The notes beneath the pieces are model-generated. The model had not been told where the DNA came from and ran no database searches. It was given only the letters and a program-made list of their open reading frames with translations. DNA of 64,000 bases from Galdieria partita (Eukaryota; Rhodophyta; Bangiophyceae; Galdieriales; Galdieriaceae): assembly GCA_025991245.1 (NCBI GenBank), contig BQMJ01000046.1, positions 62,001 through 126,000 of the forward strand. The letters run 5' to 3'. Position 1 is the first letter of the stretch. The number at the start of each line of letters is the position of its first letter. A program made the translations under genes and the position numbers. This document shows, piece after piece, positions 12,060 to 22,525 of the stretch.

Positions 12060-14473
12060 ATGATGGATCCAGACCAATCACAACAGCGAGGTCAAGAACA
12101 AAACTTGTTGAAAACTGACACTTTTATCTGCAACTGCAATCTTCGAAAGGGAATGTTTATTAACTATATTCCAGGAATTGAAAAGAGAAGATATAATGAG
12201 TGTGCCTTGTTTGCAGAGAATCGAGTTTACTTGAGCGGAGCAACAACTTCACCTTACTTCATAGGAAGATTTAGAAAGAAAGAAATGAGGTGGAACCGAC
12301 GAAATAGAAATATTCGGAATAATTGCTCTTACTTTTGGATGCTTTTCGTGCAAGAGCAAGAAGCTAACTTGAGTTCAAGGGAAACAAGCATACTAAGCAA
12401 CTACTATATTTTACTTGGACCTCCAGCTAGTGGAAAGAGTACTATCTCTTCGATTCTTTCCCAGTTGCTGGGAATGGTGCACGTGTCCTCGGGAGACTTG
12501 ATCAAAGCACACTATTCCCAGCAAACAACCATTGGGAAACGAATAGGTCCATACCTCGAGAAACAACTAATGCCGCCTGACGATGTTGTTATTCCTTGCA
12601 TACTAGAGAGATTACGTATGCAAGATTGCAAGGAATTGGGTTTCATTTTGGATGGGTTTCCTCGAACAGGTATTTATATTTATTCACAGTGGTTCCCTAG
12701 CTTCAACAAAATCGTTTCTAGTCGGTCAAGCAGAGGCTCTCCTAAGTGAAGGAATGACACCCAAAAGAGTTTTTTCCTTGAAAGCAAGCCTCGATGTGTT
12801 GAAACAACGACTCAGTGGTAGAAAGTTGGATCCAGAAACCGAACGAATATATCACAAACGATTCTATAGACCAGTAAGTTTAGCTATCAAAACAAAACGT
12901 CCAGTATAAAGTTGGTCAAGGTCAGCACTGAAATTTACGAACGATTGGTGTCCGTTCCCAGTGAAAGTTTCGAACAAGAATATGACGATTACTGCTCTTC
13001 TGCGGGCTCCATTTATGAAATATTGAAACAATATCTCATTGAGATTGATGCTGAGAGGCCTATTCTGGATGTACTGAAAGAAATGATGGATAGTATAATT
13101 ATATTGGAGAAGACTCATGTGCCGGAGTTGGATTGGAGTCATGTGAATATTGAAGATATTCTTGAATATCGGCCATCTCATTCTGCCATATTGCAAAGTA
13201 AGAGTACAACGGAACAAGAGAAACAGATTGCACACACTAGTGCTACTTCATCTGGGCGTCTATCAACAGTGTCTAGAAGAATACGCACAAAACCAAACTT
13301 TTCAGAAGAGCAGCAGATAGATGATATAGTCAAAGCACAGGTTTCTCTCATAAGATGTGATGGCTTTGTTTGCGAAAGAGAAACAGTTGAACAAAGTAAT
13401 ATTATGTTTCGAAGTCCAGCAACAGAACAAGTCATGTTAGTATGGAATGAAAGACCGAAAACATGTTTGGTTTTAGCCAAAAAAGATCCTGCCCTGTTGC
13501 ACCAAACAATACAGGCAGTTCAGTATCTTAAGAAACAAAAACTTCAAGTCATTGTGGAAAGTTTCCTACAGCCAGAAATACTGGCAAATGGTATTTATGT
13601 GGACGGCTCGAGTACGGTTGGTCCTCTCGACAAGATTGTGGACTTTGTTATTTGTTTAGGCGGAGACGGAATTATTCTTCATGCTTCAACTCTATTCAGA
13701 ACAGCTATGCCTCCTGTCGTTTGTTTTAACCTTGGGAGTTTAGGTTTCCTTACTCCATTTGAATTTGACTCGTTTGAAGAAGAAATTTCTTCCATTTTGG
13801 AAGGAAGAGAATGTCTACTTAGTCTTCGCATGCGATTGCTTTGTACACTGCTTAAAAAAGGCCATCCTAAAAAAGAATTCCAAATACTCAATGAAGTTGT
13901 AGTTGATCGAGGAGCTTCTCCTTATCTATGTAACTTGGATTGCTTCTGTGATAACAAATACATTACTACTGTTCAAGCTGATGGCATTATTATGTCTACG
14001 CCAACCGGATCCACGGCTTATTCTATGAGTGCCGGAGGTTCTATGGTGCATCCTTCTGTTCCAGCAATCTTATTTACTCCAGTAAGTGTTGTATGAAGTG
14101 ACGACTAGAGTGTGTCTGTTAACACGATATATATATCTTAGATATGTCCTCATAGTCTTTCATTTCGTCCAATCATCTTTCCAGATTCTGTTCAGTTACG
14201 AGTGGATATCTCTGAAAACGCTCGAAGTCATTCTTGGGCGTCCTTTGATGGTAAATTTCGTCAACAACTCAAGTAAGCACCCTTTTTCATTGTAGTATTC
14301 TTAAGCAATACTCATTTTCTGTCAGACGAGGTGAAGGCCTACTGATTCAAATGTCTCCTTTTCCATTTCCGACGATCAACAAAACAGATCATACTGGTGA
14401 CTGGTTTGCAGGACTTGATCGTTCATTCCACTTTAATAACAGAGCCATTCAGAAACCTCTCAAATATCATTGA
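12060..14473 (+). CDS. Adenylate kinase-NAD kinase fusion protein
   Basis: Five exons, 12060..12669, 12722..12873, 12912..14081, 14142..14272 and 14326..14473, with all phases consistent; 736 residues. Residues ~115-312 form an adenylate kinase: P-loop GPPASGKST (120-128), DGFPRT near 200, the short LID start [13 protein letters not shown], and the C-terminal YLIEID helix. Residues ~425-730 form an NAD kinase: GGDG (504-507), [12 protein letters not shown] and [14 protein letters not shown]. The adenylate kinase end, a ~100-residue linker and most of the NAD kinase lie in one uninterrupted exon, so the fusion does not depend on a predicted intron. The first ~110 residues are basic and could be a targeting peptide or contain a later true start. 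ADP/ATP balancing and NADP synthesis would be joined in one polypeptide. The stop overlaps the convergent transporter gene. Confidence 0.88.
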
Positions 14474-15728
14474 GTCTCACTGTCCTGTATTACTCTAAGT
14501 TGTTCTTGTACGGAAAGCGAATCACTTTTTGATGATTCAACTTGATTCAATAATATAGGATCTTTCGATAAATTCGGGTTTTGTTGCGTTCGGGAAAACA
14601 TATACCATAAAATTCCGATTTGACAGACAACAAATCCTGCTATATTCACAATACTCAGGCGGTCATGAAACCATACTGCACCTCCGATAATAGTTGTCTA
14701 AAGAATAACGTAGATTACTGACCTTTCCAAAACTCGGTCTTTAGATTGCTTACCCCCTCTTTAAACACTGCAGCAACAGCCATAGCTAAAGATGAGGTTC
14801 TACTTACTAATAAATATTCAACAATCAACAATAAAAAAACAAAAGTAGAAATGAGTAACAATATCAGTATCATAAATACTACTTGACTAGAAGCTGTGTT
14901 TGTCAGATAGACTAGGAATGATTTGCCTTCTAAACCAACAACAAATGGAACCAAAACCAATGCTGTCAAAGGAGCACTAGAAATACGTAAGAATCTATTC
15001 AAGAAGAACATATCTATGCTTACGTATAATATGTTAGTTCAAGAGCAGAAACTCTATGTTCGTTTCCTCTCCTTTGTAATAGAATTTGCATAAGGCACCA
15101 ACGGAAGCCTCCTGCAGCAACAGCAGTAAGTTGAAGGATAATTCCAACTACGTTTCCAGAATAATTGCCAATGGAAGTTAGTGCAAGACCCTGATTCCAA
15201 AAAGTCAGAAACATTTCATGAAACAGATGGACCCACCAAACAAATCAAACCAATGGAAAAAAACAAATTCAATCTAAAGACTTCCGTCCCAAGAACAAGA
15301 CACCAGAACATAACGAAAAGTGGTGCAGAACCTTTCAAGAGTGTGGAAAGAGCAACCGATAATAGCGACAAGGCTATATTGGAAAGTCCAATTTCCAATG
15401 CGATACCCACAGAAACAGGAAAAAAAGAATATAACAACTGTTCCTTTGAGCATTGTGGAATATTCCTTATCACGAATCTTTTTCTTGTCAAAGAAGCTCA
15501 GTGTTTTGAACAAACGAAAACTTACCTTATGAACAGTAAAGACCAAACGTACGCACCCAAGTTGTTCGTCGTGGTGATCAAAAGAGGAAACTCAAAGCCA
15601 GGAACCTCAGAAACGGCCCATTTGGTTACAAGTATGATGGTTGTACTAATTCCGTACCAAATAACAACCAAAAGAAGAGTCACTGCAAGAGACTTCCAGT
15701 TCGTCATATAGTAACGAATGAAGTCCAT
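14467..15728 (-). CDS. Nucleotide-sugar/triose-phosphate translocator family protein, SLC35C2-like
   Basis: Five exons, complement(14467..14697, 14754..14976, 15024..15190, 15237..15483, 15526..15728), in consistent phase; 356 residues. This is a ten-helix drug/metabolite-type transporter of the TPT branch, expected in Golgi or ER membranes. Diagnostic blocks are LEIGLSNIAL in the middle, GFRWCLMQILLQRRG with ALELTYY (strongly SLC35C2-like), and TIIGGAVWFHDRLSIVNIAGF near the C terminus. A hydrophilic tail follows. The open frame continues upstream without an ATG, so 15728 is the first plausible start. The substrate cannot be read from sequence. Its last 7 bp overlap the end of the convergent kinase-fusion gene. 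Confidence 0.85.
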
Positions 15729-15932
15729 GTCAATATCCAATTCCGAACTATTCCAATTCAATGAAATGCTCAACACAATTTCGAAACAGTAAAACTTGTT
15801 TGTGCTGCTACAACGTAGATGGAACTTGAGTTCAAGTGAATTGTGTCCTGAAATGAAATTAGTTGCTAAAGAATCAACACAACATTTTCCATCTCTAACA
15901 GTATATTCTTCAAGAACTAATATAGTTTACAG

Positions 15933-17396
15933 TCAAAAGAGAATTTCAACATTTCTTCTTCGCAAGGCACATATGGTTGAACAAGAGATCTTCCTAGAAG
16001 GCAACTTGGAAACATCTACAAATCTCAAGTTTCTACATTGTTTAAGTAACTCTTCTACTGCTGAATCCGATATATTATGACACGATGAGATATCAAGACT
16101 GACAAGTCTTTCCCTTAAACCAACATTATCGATAATATACTGTACAAATGAATCTCGAATACGAGGACAGCGTGACGCTTGAATACTATTTATTCTGGGA
16201 CATGACCGAATCAACTCACAGAGACCGTCATCTGACACTTTAGTTTCAGATAAACTTGTTCATCTGATAAGAAAAATATAAAGCGCTTATTAATGCAAAC
16301 TTACCCTATTTCTTGCAACATGTTACAGCGCGAGGCAATAGAATATAATGAACGACTCCCAACATTCGGGCACCAGGAAAGATCAAGCTTCTCTATCATG
16401 TGCAATCGTTGAGAAAGTAAGTCCATCACTTCATCGTCAATATCTGTGATACCCTGTAATATAAGAACTGAAAGATATTTACAGTTTAACTGAAACAAAA
16501 CCTTTCGATTGCAATAAGTAAAAGAAAGGTCGACAACTCTAAGACAATGCAAGCTCTCAAAAATTCTAGGCAAATATACAGCCGAAATGCGACGAGTGTG
16601 AGACATAAGTAATGTCTTCAGCTTCACCATCGTTGAAAGCTTTTCCGTAATAGTTTCATCCAATTCTGTACACCATCGAATATCTAAATGCTCCGTTGAA
16701 TCTTGTGAACAATATTCGAAAAGTCTCAGAATACTTTTACTACTGAGACGATGACATTTTGCGAGTATAATCTGTTCAAACCTCGCTTTAAACGGTAAGA
16801 ACGACGAACCAAAGCACGAAAGCAACATATTATCGTCGAGATATCTACAATTACCGAAATCAAGTTTAGGAAACAGTAGATTACTCGAGAAAACTTCTCG
16901 AAAACGCCTACAGGTGAGACGTAAACGAACCATGTCCAAAAAATCGGTAAGAAAGCTGCATATATGAAAAAGCAAATCATCTGATAGAGTGTTAAACCCA
17001 CAAAAACTCCCTTGTTTCACAAACTTGTAACAATGAACTACGCAATTTCTATTGCACCAGTCCTCATTACAGTCAGCCATTCTCTTCCTCTTCAGACAAG
17101 TCCTTTTCGAAGGACAAGCCACTCTGTTTGAGGAACGCGAACCAAGTTTCCTGCCACTCCTCAAAACCATCTCCACATCTCTTTCTTTCGAAGACGACCT
17201 TGGATACAATGCATATATTTAGAATAGAAAGAAGTTACATAAAATCACAAACTTACTCAGAAAAAAGGTTTCCTCTTGCTCTTCTCAACTCCAATGCCAA
17301 GTTATTCATTCGCCTATAATCTTCTTCGTCAATAACAGAAATAGTCTTGGAAGTGCTGTTGACGATTGGAACATCTGAAGACAAAGTGTGCGCCAT
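15933..17396 (-). CDS. F-box and leucine-rich-repeat protein
   Basis: Three exons, complement(15933..16254, 16305..17198, 17257..17396); 451 residues. The small first exon, found by phase matching, supplies the ATG and a short acidic-then-basic N terminus. A Lys/Arg/Ser-rich stretch follows, then an F-box near residues 115-155 (LSDDLLFHICSFL). The rest is cysteine-containing leucine-rich repeats of the FBXL type, with units resembling LDLSWCPNVGSRSLYSIASRC and ISSCHNISDSAVEELLKQC. By family knowledge it should be the substrate receptor of an SCF ubiquitin ligase; the target is unknown. Its ATG is 113 bp from the divergent TSR3 ATG, so the two probably share a promoter. Confidence 0.87.
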
Positions 17397-17509
17397 CCTT
17401 TCTCTTTACTTGTGTCTCCGTTCTTGAAGGACAACCAAATCAGAACCGCCAAATACACTCTGACCACGTGCAAAATCTTTTAAATCCGCTCCGCTGGAAA
17501 AGGAAAAGT

Positions 17510-18295
17510 ATGAGTCGTCAGCGTAACCAACGTGGCCATTCAAGAAGATCCGAGTTCAAGTCCAGGCTTGATAGCAACGACGAAATTGTTCAAACAAAGA
17601 ATCTAAAGCTATTTCTTTATGACTTTCAGCAGTGTGACGCAAAGCGTTGTACAGGCAGAAAGCTGTTGAGATTTGGTCTTGTCTCTAATCTTGACGTGAA
17701 GCGAACCTTTCGAGGTATAATCCTTAGTCCGGAAGGATCAACTGCTTTCTCCGTACAAGACGCAGAAATTGTATTGAAGTACGGGTTGGCTGCGATCGAC
17801 TGCTCATGGGCGAAGCTGGACGAGGTACCTTTTGAAAAGCTTAGCAAGGCACAACCCAGACTTCTTCCTTTTCTTATTGCTGCCAACCCTACAAAGTATG
17901 GAAAACCCCTCCAGTTAAGCTGTGTAGAAGCTTTTGCTGCTGCCTTGACTATTATGCATAAAAGAGATCAGGCAGAGAGATTGCTCGAAAAGTTTGGCTG
18001 GGGAAATTCTTTTTGGCAAGTCAACCAGTCCTATTTGTCGGCATATGAAGCTTGCGCTACAAGCACCGAAGTCGTAAACATGCAATTTAAGTTCTTGAAA
18101 GAGTTAGATAAGAAGAACAAAGCAACAAGAGCAGAGGAGTTTTGTACTGTTGAAGAAGAGGAAGTTGATGATCCTTTTATCTCAGGAAATCCCAATCACA
18201 GCATACAGGATGCAAGTGCTAGATATTCGGAAGATTCTGAGCGTGAAGAATTTGGAAGTAGGTTGGAGAAATTGTCAATTGAAGAACTGTCATGA
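17510..18295 (+). CDS. TSR3: 18S rRNA aminocarboxypropyltransferase Tsr3
   Basis: Single exon, 261 residues. Tsr3 transfers the aminocarboxypropyl group of S-adenosylmethionine to a hypermodified pseudouridine in 18S rRNA, late in cytoplasmic 40S maturation. Matches include LYDFQQCDAKRCTGRKL at the start of the domain, DCSWAKLDEVPF, and the highly conserved RLLPFLIAANPTKYGKP with LSCVEAFAAAL. An acidic Glu/Asp/Ser tail follows, as in other eukaryotic Tsr3 proteins. The frame is open further upstream but only from a TTG; the first ATG precedes a basic stretch and is chosen. Confidence 0.93.
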   Translation: MSRQRNQRGHSRRSEFKSRLDSNDEIVQTKNLKLFLYDFQQCDAKRCTGRKLLRFGLVSNLDVKRTFRGIILSPEGSTAFSVQDAEIVLKYGLAAIDCSWAKLDEVPFEKLSKAQPRLLPFLIAANPTKYGKPLQLSCVEAFAAALTIMHKRDQAERLLEKFGWGNSFWQVNQSYLSAYEACATSTEVVNMQFKFLKELDKKNKATRAEEFCTVEEEEVDDPFISGNPNHSIQDASARYSEDSEREEFGSRLEKLSIEELS

Positions 18296-18701
18296 CAAGC
18301 TCTAAACTGAACTTGTAAAGGAGTTGAAAATGGAACTGGCGATTACCGTCGTGACGTGTCGTAAGAACAAGGTGGTCATTGGATGCTATTCTGTTTTGTA
18401 TTTGTCATGTATTAACTATTTATCTTGAAATGAAGAGCATGAAGTTCTATTCTCACATGTCCTAAGGATATCGTCTTGAATAGTTGAAAATAAGAAATAA
18501 TATGAGGACGCATGAAGAGCAGTTTTTAATGGAATAAATTGTCATCCATGTTGTTTCCCTCTTTGTCTTTTTTTGTCAACATGGTTTTGTTCAAGAATGA
18601 TTTCGTCTTTCTATAATGGATGGATGAATTTTCTTTAACCCAGAAGAAGAACATTACAAAGGATATCCTTAGCCTACATGACAACTAATAAGAATGCACA
18701 A

Positions 18702-18753
<52 letters not shown>

Positions 18754-18916
18754 CGTGTGATTGAAGATGAGCGTTTTCTCAAAGTGATTTTCAACCACTA
18801 CTTAACAATGGGACATCATCCACTTAAAACAAGTGCCAAGTTTCTGTTCAACGACAAATGATCAAAAGATGGCATGAAAGGAGATTTAAAAACTTTACTA
18901 TTCCAACAAATAAGAA
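18296..18916. other. Intergenic stretch without a gene
   Basis: About 620 bp between the TSR3 stop and the stop of the minus-strand SANT gene. No open frame with coding character is visible. It is AT-rich and contains the CA/TA microsatellite annotated separately. It probably holds the two 3' untranslated regions. Confidence 0.6.
18698..18752. repeat. Compound (CA)n(TA)n microsatellite
   Basis: A run of about eleven CA units passes without interruption into about fifteen TA units, giving roughly 50 bp of strictly alternating purine-pyrimidine. It sits in the 3' flank between two convergent genes. It is the only long simple repeat seen in the window. Confidence 0.97.
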
Positions 18917-19818
18917 TTAATGACAATGCTTGCCTACATATATGGCTTTGCCATTTCTGGTCATCTTGAAATTTGGGTCTCTTATGAGGCCTCGAGGAAT
19001 CACTATCTCGCGATACGCTGCACTACACTGATATCCAACTCGATGAGGTATGTGACTAGCGAATAGTCCCCATTTATCACCACTACCATATGCTTTGGCA
19101 ACTTGAACAAAGTGCTCAATTTCGTCTTCACCCCATTCTCCATGCTTCTGTTCTTCCCCAGGATAAGTATGTCGATAGAAATAGGCGTTTGGATTCTTGT
19201 AAATCATTTTTCTCGCCCATTCTTTTGCGCTTGATCGAGTTTTGGTTCCTTTTTTGGTGGACTTGGTATCCATATGACCACAAGGATTCCTGTACGAAAA
19301 CCTTCCTCCTCCATTTGACTCCCATGCTTCACTTGCAGATGTAGCTATTCCTAATGATCGACGAACTTCTTCGTTAACCCAACCACGATAATGACCTATC
19401 GTATATTAGCAATTCTTGTTTATCTTTTATAAGCTTGCGCACCATCTACCCAAGGACCTGGTTGAATATTGTTCATTTCGTACCAGACATCCAGGTCTAA
19501 CAGAGCGTCTGCTTCTTCTTCCTCCATATGAACAGTACAGCTATCCTCATTACTATCACATATATCCTTCTCCTTGGTTTCAAACTTTTCATTTTTTTGT
19601 TCTCGGTTTCGAGTGCTTCTTCTTTTTGGAAGATACGACTCCAGTCCAACTGTTTGTCTGCTAACATCTGACTTGGAAACAATAGATTTATGAGGAGGTA
19701 CAGATCTTTTCACTTCTTTAAAAGGTGTAACGTTCAACTGAAGCTTAAGAAGGATTTCTTCATTCCTTTTTATATTCTCGAGCCTCTTCCTCTCATACTC
19801 CGAAACAGAATCCATCAT
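18917..19818 (-). CDS. SANT/Myb-domain nuclear protein, plant-type
   Basis: Two exons, complement(18917..19395, 19443..19818), phase-1 intron of 47 nt; 284 residues. The N terminus has YERKRLENIKRNEEILLKL, a short helical motif seen in a family of plant and algal nuclear proteins. An acidic middle and a SANT/Myb-like C terminus follow. The C-terminal region has a conserved core with NPNAYFYRHTYPGEEQ, GEWGEDEIEHFVQ and GDKWGLFASHIPHRVGYQC, where Trp and aromatic spacing fits one Myb repeat. It probably binds DNA or chromatin, but no specific role is known to me. The ATG at 19818 is immediately preceded by basic, non-coding-looking sequence. Confidence 0.82.
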
Positions 19819-20213
19819 CCTTTTGCAACGATCAAATTTTCCAAGATTTGAATTTTGCGCCTTCTTTGGTTTGGGGGATTGTGAAAATTACGAATGCCAA
19901 AGTGAAATTTTAATCAAACTTCTCTATAGTATGAAGAAATACAGGATCAATTGTACAACATTCCATAATTATCTAAAAATTCTAACCAATTTCAAACAGG
20001 AAAATTCCGCCATGTTGCACCAAGAACAACGGAAAAATAACTGTTCAACTTGCACTTTGTACAATTCTTCCAACATGACAGCCCAAAAGTGTCCAATAAA
20101 GAACATTTCTCTTCGAAAAGAAAAAAAATTACAGACTGAAAACAATCAGTCTCAACAAGTTATCCACTTCTTGATGGATACCTTTCCACAAACCGACAAA
20201 TTGTCTAACGTTA

Positions 20214-20741
20214 TTATGATTCAGTACTATCCTCTTCTACTCCATTCATATTGCTATCTTGATGTACATCAGATATGACTGTATTAGAATTCTCAGCATC
20301 CGAAAACATCTCTGTTTCCGTAGAAGAAGAAGAGCTTTCACTATCCACAAGTTGCCAATCTGGGTTCATCTGATGCCGAAGGTATAACAAATTGGAAGTA
20401 AATAAACCCTCACCTTCCGCAACATAGCTAACAACGTGAAATAGTTTTTCAAACTCTTGACTAAACTTTTCAATTCTGTCATAGGTTGGGTTCAGTAGAA
20501 GTTCACAAATTCTTTGAATGGTAAAAGGCGCTCTATGACAAGTGTTCACAAGACTCTGTAACTTGGCATAACACTCAAGTGAATCGGCTTCCACAGTTCC
20601 TTTTTCCAAATAATTCTTACATACACGTTCCAAAACTTGAACAACACAGATTTTCAACTCTTCCCAGGTGACAAATAGTTTCCCTTCCGTAGCTACTTGT
20701 TGTAAAAGCGTTTCTTGTGTACCCCACGAATCGCATGACAT
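20214..20741 (-). CDS. PPP4R2: Protein phosphatase 4 regulatory subunit 2
   Basis: Single exon of 175 residues from the first in-frame ATG. The frame opens about 70 nt earlier but with no ATG. PPP4R2 binds the PP4 catalytic subunit and contributes to DNA-damage and centrosome functions in other eukaryotes. The diagnostic segment is APFTIQRICELLLNPTYD, followed by a helix ending in FEKLFHVVSYV. The acidic, Ser/Glu/Asp-rich C terminus is also typical. It lies 108 bp upstream of, and divergent from, the NOSIP gene. Confidence 0.82.
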   Translation of the reverse strand: MSCDSWGTQETLLQQVATEGKLFVTWEELKICVVQVLERVCKNYLEKGTVEADSLECYAKLQSLVNTCHRAPFTIQRICELLLNPTYDRIEKFSQEFEKLFHVVSYVAEGEGLFTSNLLYLRHQMNPDWQLVDSESSSSSTETEMFSDAENSNTVISDVHQDSNMNGVEEDSTES

Positions 20742-20849
20742 ATGAGCGACTCCACCGGGGGCGAATTCACGATTGCCTGTTGATGCTTTCTTCGGTATTC
20801 TTTCTTCCACGTTTGTGAAAGTTATTCAAGCCGCAAAACTTGCCCACAG

Positions 20850-21767
20850 ATGACGAGACACTCAAAACACAGCTATGACTCAGCTGTATTTTCTTACCAT
20901 GAGAAGAGGAAAATGGGATATGGCTCAAAGACTGTAGTCTTAAGTTCAGAAACCATACGGCCGTTTGACTGTTGTTGTCTTTCCTTGCAACCCAGTAAGG
21001 ACCCAGTGGTTAGTCGAATCTATGCTCTTCCGTTTGAAATTCCTGAAAGTTTGTAGGTAACCCCAGAAGGTTTCTTATACGACCGAGAAGCTATACTAGA
21101 GCATCTTCTCAATCAAAAGAGAAGTTTTAAAAAAGAAGGAGAAAATGAAAGAAAGCGCAAGTTAGCCTCGAAACTAGAAAACGAACAACTTGAGCAGGAA
21201 GAGCAACGTGCAAGAATTGAAGAATTTGAAAGGAAGGCCCGTGGTCTTAGCAGCACTGTAAAGAGACCTAAGCCTGGTGGTAATTTGGAAGGACAAAGTT
21301 TAAATTCAAGCAACTTTTGGTTTCCAGAAAGTAGAGTTGAGCAAAAGGAAGGAAATGCTGTTGATGTAGGAAAAGACGCAGCAGCAAAGTACACTTACTG
21401 TCCTATGAGTGGGAAACCACTAAGGGCAAAGGACCTTGTCACTGTCAAATTCACTCTTGCCACAGAGAAAGAACGAAACCGTATCATTGAGAAATATGGA
21501 AATAATGAGTGGCAATATATATGCCCTGTTTGCTATGTTGGACTTTCGAACGCAGTCAAGTGTGCTGTATTGAGAGATAGTGGAGATGTAATCTGTGCTG
21601 AATGCGTAGAACGTTTCGCAAAACGTGATTCAAAGAATCCTGTAACAGAGTCCAGTATTGATCCATTAAGGGATATTATATTCTTACAAACAGAAGGAAC
21701 TGGATATGCTGCTACAAGTTGGAGCAAACTGGAACGAAGAAAATTTGCACCTGCAGCGAGAGTGTAA
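20850..21767 (+). CDS. NOSIP: Nitric oxide synthase-interacting protein homologue (U-box-type)
   Basis: Exons 20850..21008 and 21057..21767, phase-0 intron; 289 residues. The start MTRHSKH, then YHEKRK and FDCCCLSLQPSKDPVVTPEGFLYDREAIL, matches NOSIP/CSU1. The split U-box half-domain is at the N terminus and the second half at the C terminus (YICPVCYVGLSN, CAECVERF). Between them lies a charged coiled helix (about residues 75-125). NOSIP homologues act as E3 ubiquitin ligases and occur in spliceosomal complexes. The intron falls exactly between DPV and VTPEG of the conserved block, which confirms the splice. Confidence 0.92.
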
Positions 21768-22525
21768 GTAGTTCAAAGTGTCTATTTGAGCACATTACAT
21801 AGAAAGATTCCAAGTTTTACGCATTGTGCAGTTGTGTTACCATACTTGTATGGATTCTTCAAGGTTTTAACCTTTTGTTCTTCTGTATGTAGTTGGTTTC
21901 CCAACTTGCGGTGGTATCATTGTATTTTTCCTTTTCACAGTAGACCTACAGTTTAGAGTTTGTTTGGTAGCTGTTTAAATTTCACAATGGTTACCCGGTT
22001 TCCTATGTACAGTTCGAACGAATCTCCAAATGATATCTTTGATTTTTAGTTGAGTTCACCAGTTTTTTTTCTGGACTTGTTGTTTATTGAAAGGAAATAG
22101 CACAGCAACGTTGAATGTATCCATAGTATACTTTCCATGGCAATATGGTTGTCTAGAGAATAAAGTTACAGTTGCTAGTGAGTTGTTGATCCAAAAAAGA
22201 GTAAGATGGCCTGCCTTGGATGGTTTCCCTTGAAATCCATTTTGTCGTAGGCTGTTCTTTGATGTTACAGGAGGAAAGTTATTGTATCTGTGGTGTATAA
22301 ATGGGATGAAATGAATTTTATACCAAAAATTTTCTGCAAATAAATAAATTTTCCAAGTCTTGGCTAACTATCTCGAACTTATTATTTAGTTTGTAATGAT
22401 GTTAAGAGCTTATCTTGATTCCAACATGAGAGACCTTGGCTGAAACTGTGAACAAACAGTTCATCTTTGGACAAAGTTTGGGAAATATTGCGCTCCGTCT
22501 GTATTTTGTATGGGAATAATCTCCG
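21768..22525. other. Intergenic stretch, no protein gene
   Basis: About 760 bp of T-rich sequence between two plus-strand genes. Minus-strand open frames at 22382-22758 run antisense into the next gene and do not look coding. The only structured element seen is a weak C/D-box snoRNA-like motif near 22388-22447, listed separately. Confidence 0.55.
22388..22447 (+). ncRNA. Candidate C/D-box snoRNA (weak)
   Basis: A C-box-like ATGATGT (22396-22402) and a D-box CTGA (22440-22443) are flanked by complementary ends: AGTT at 22388-22391 pairs with AACT at 22444-22447. A C'-like ATGAGAG lies at 22425-22431. The 60-nt length fits a C/D snoRNA. The last C-box base deviates from consensus and I could not identify a methylation target, so this could be chance. 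Confidence 0.25.

Noticed and set aside
19823-20278. Plus-strand frame of 151 codons
   Set aside because: It starts with TTG, lies antisense to the PPP4R2 end and an AT-rich gap, and has no recognisable motif.
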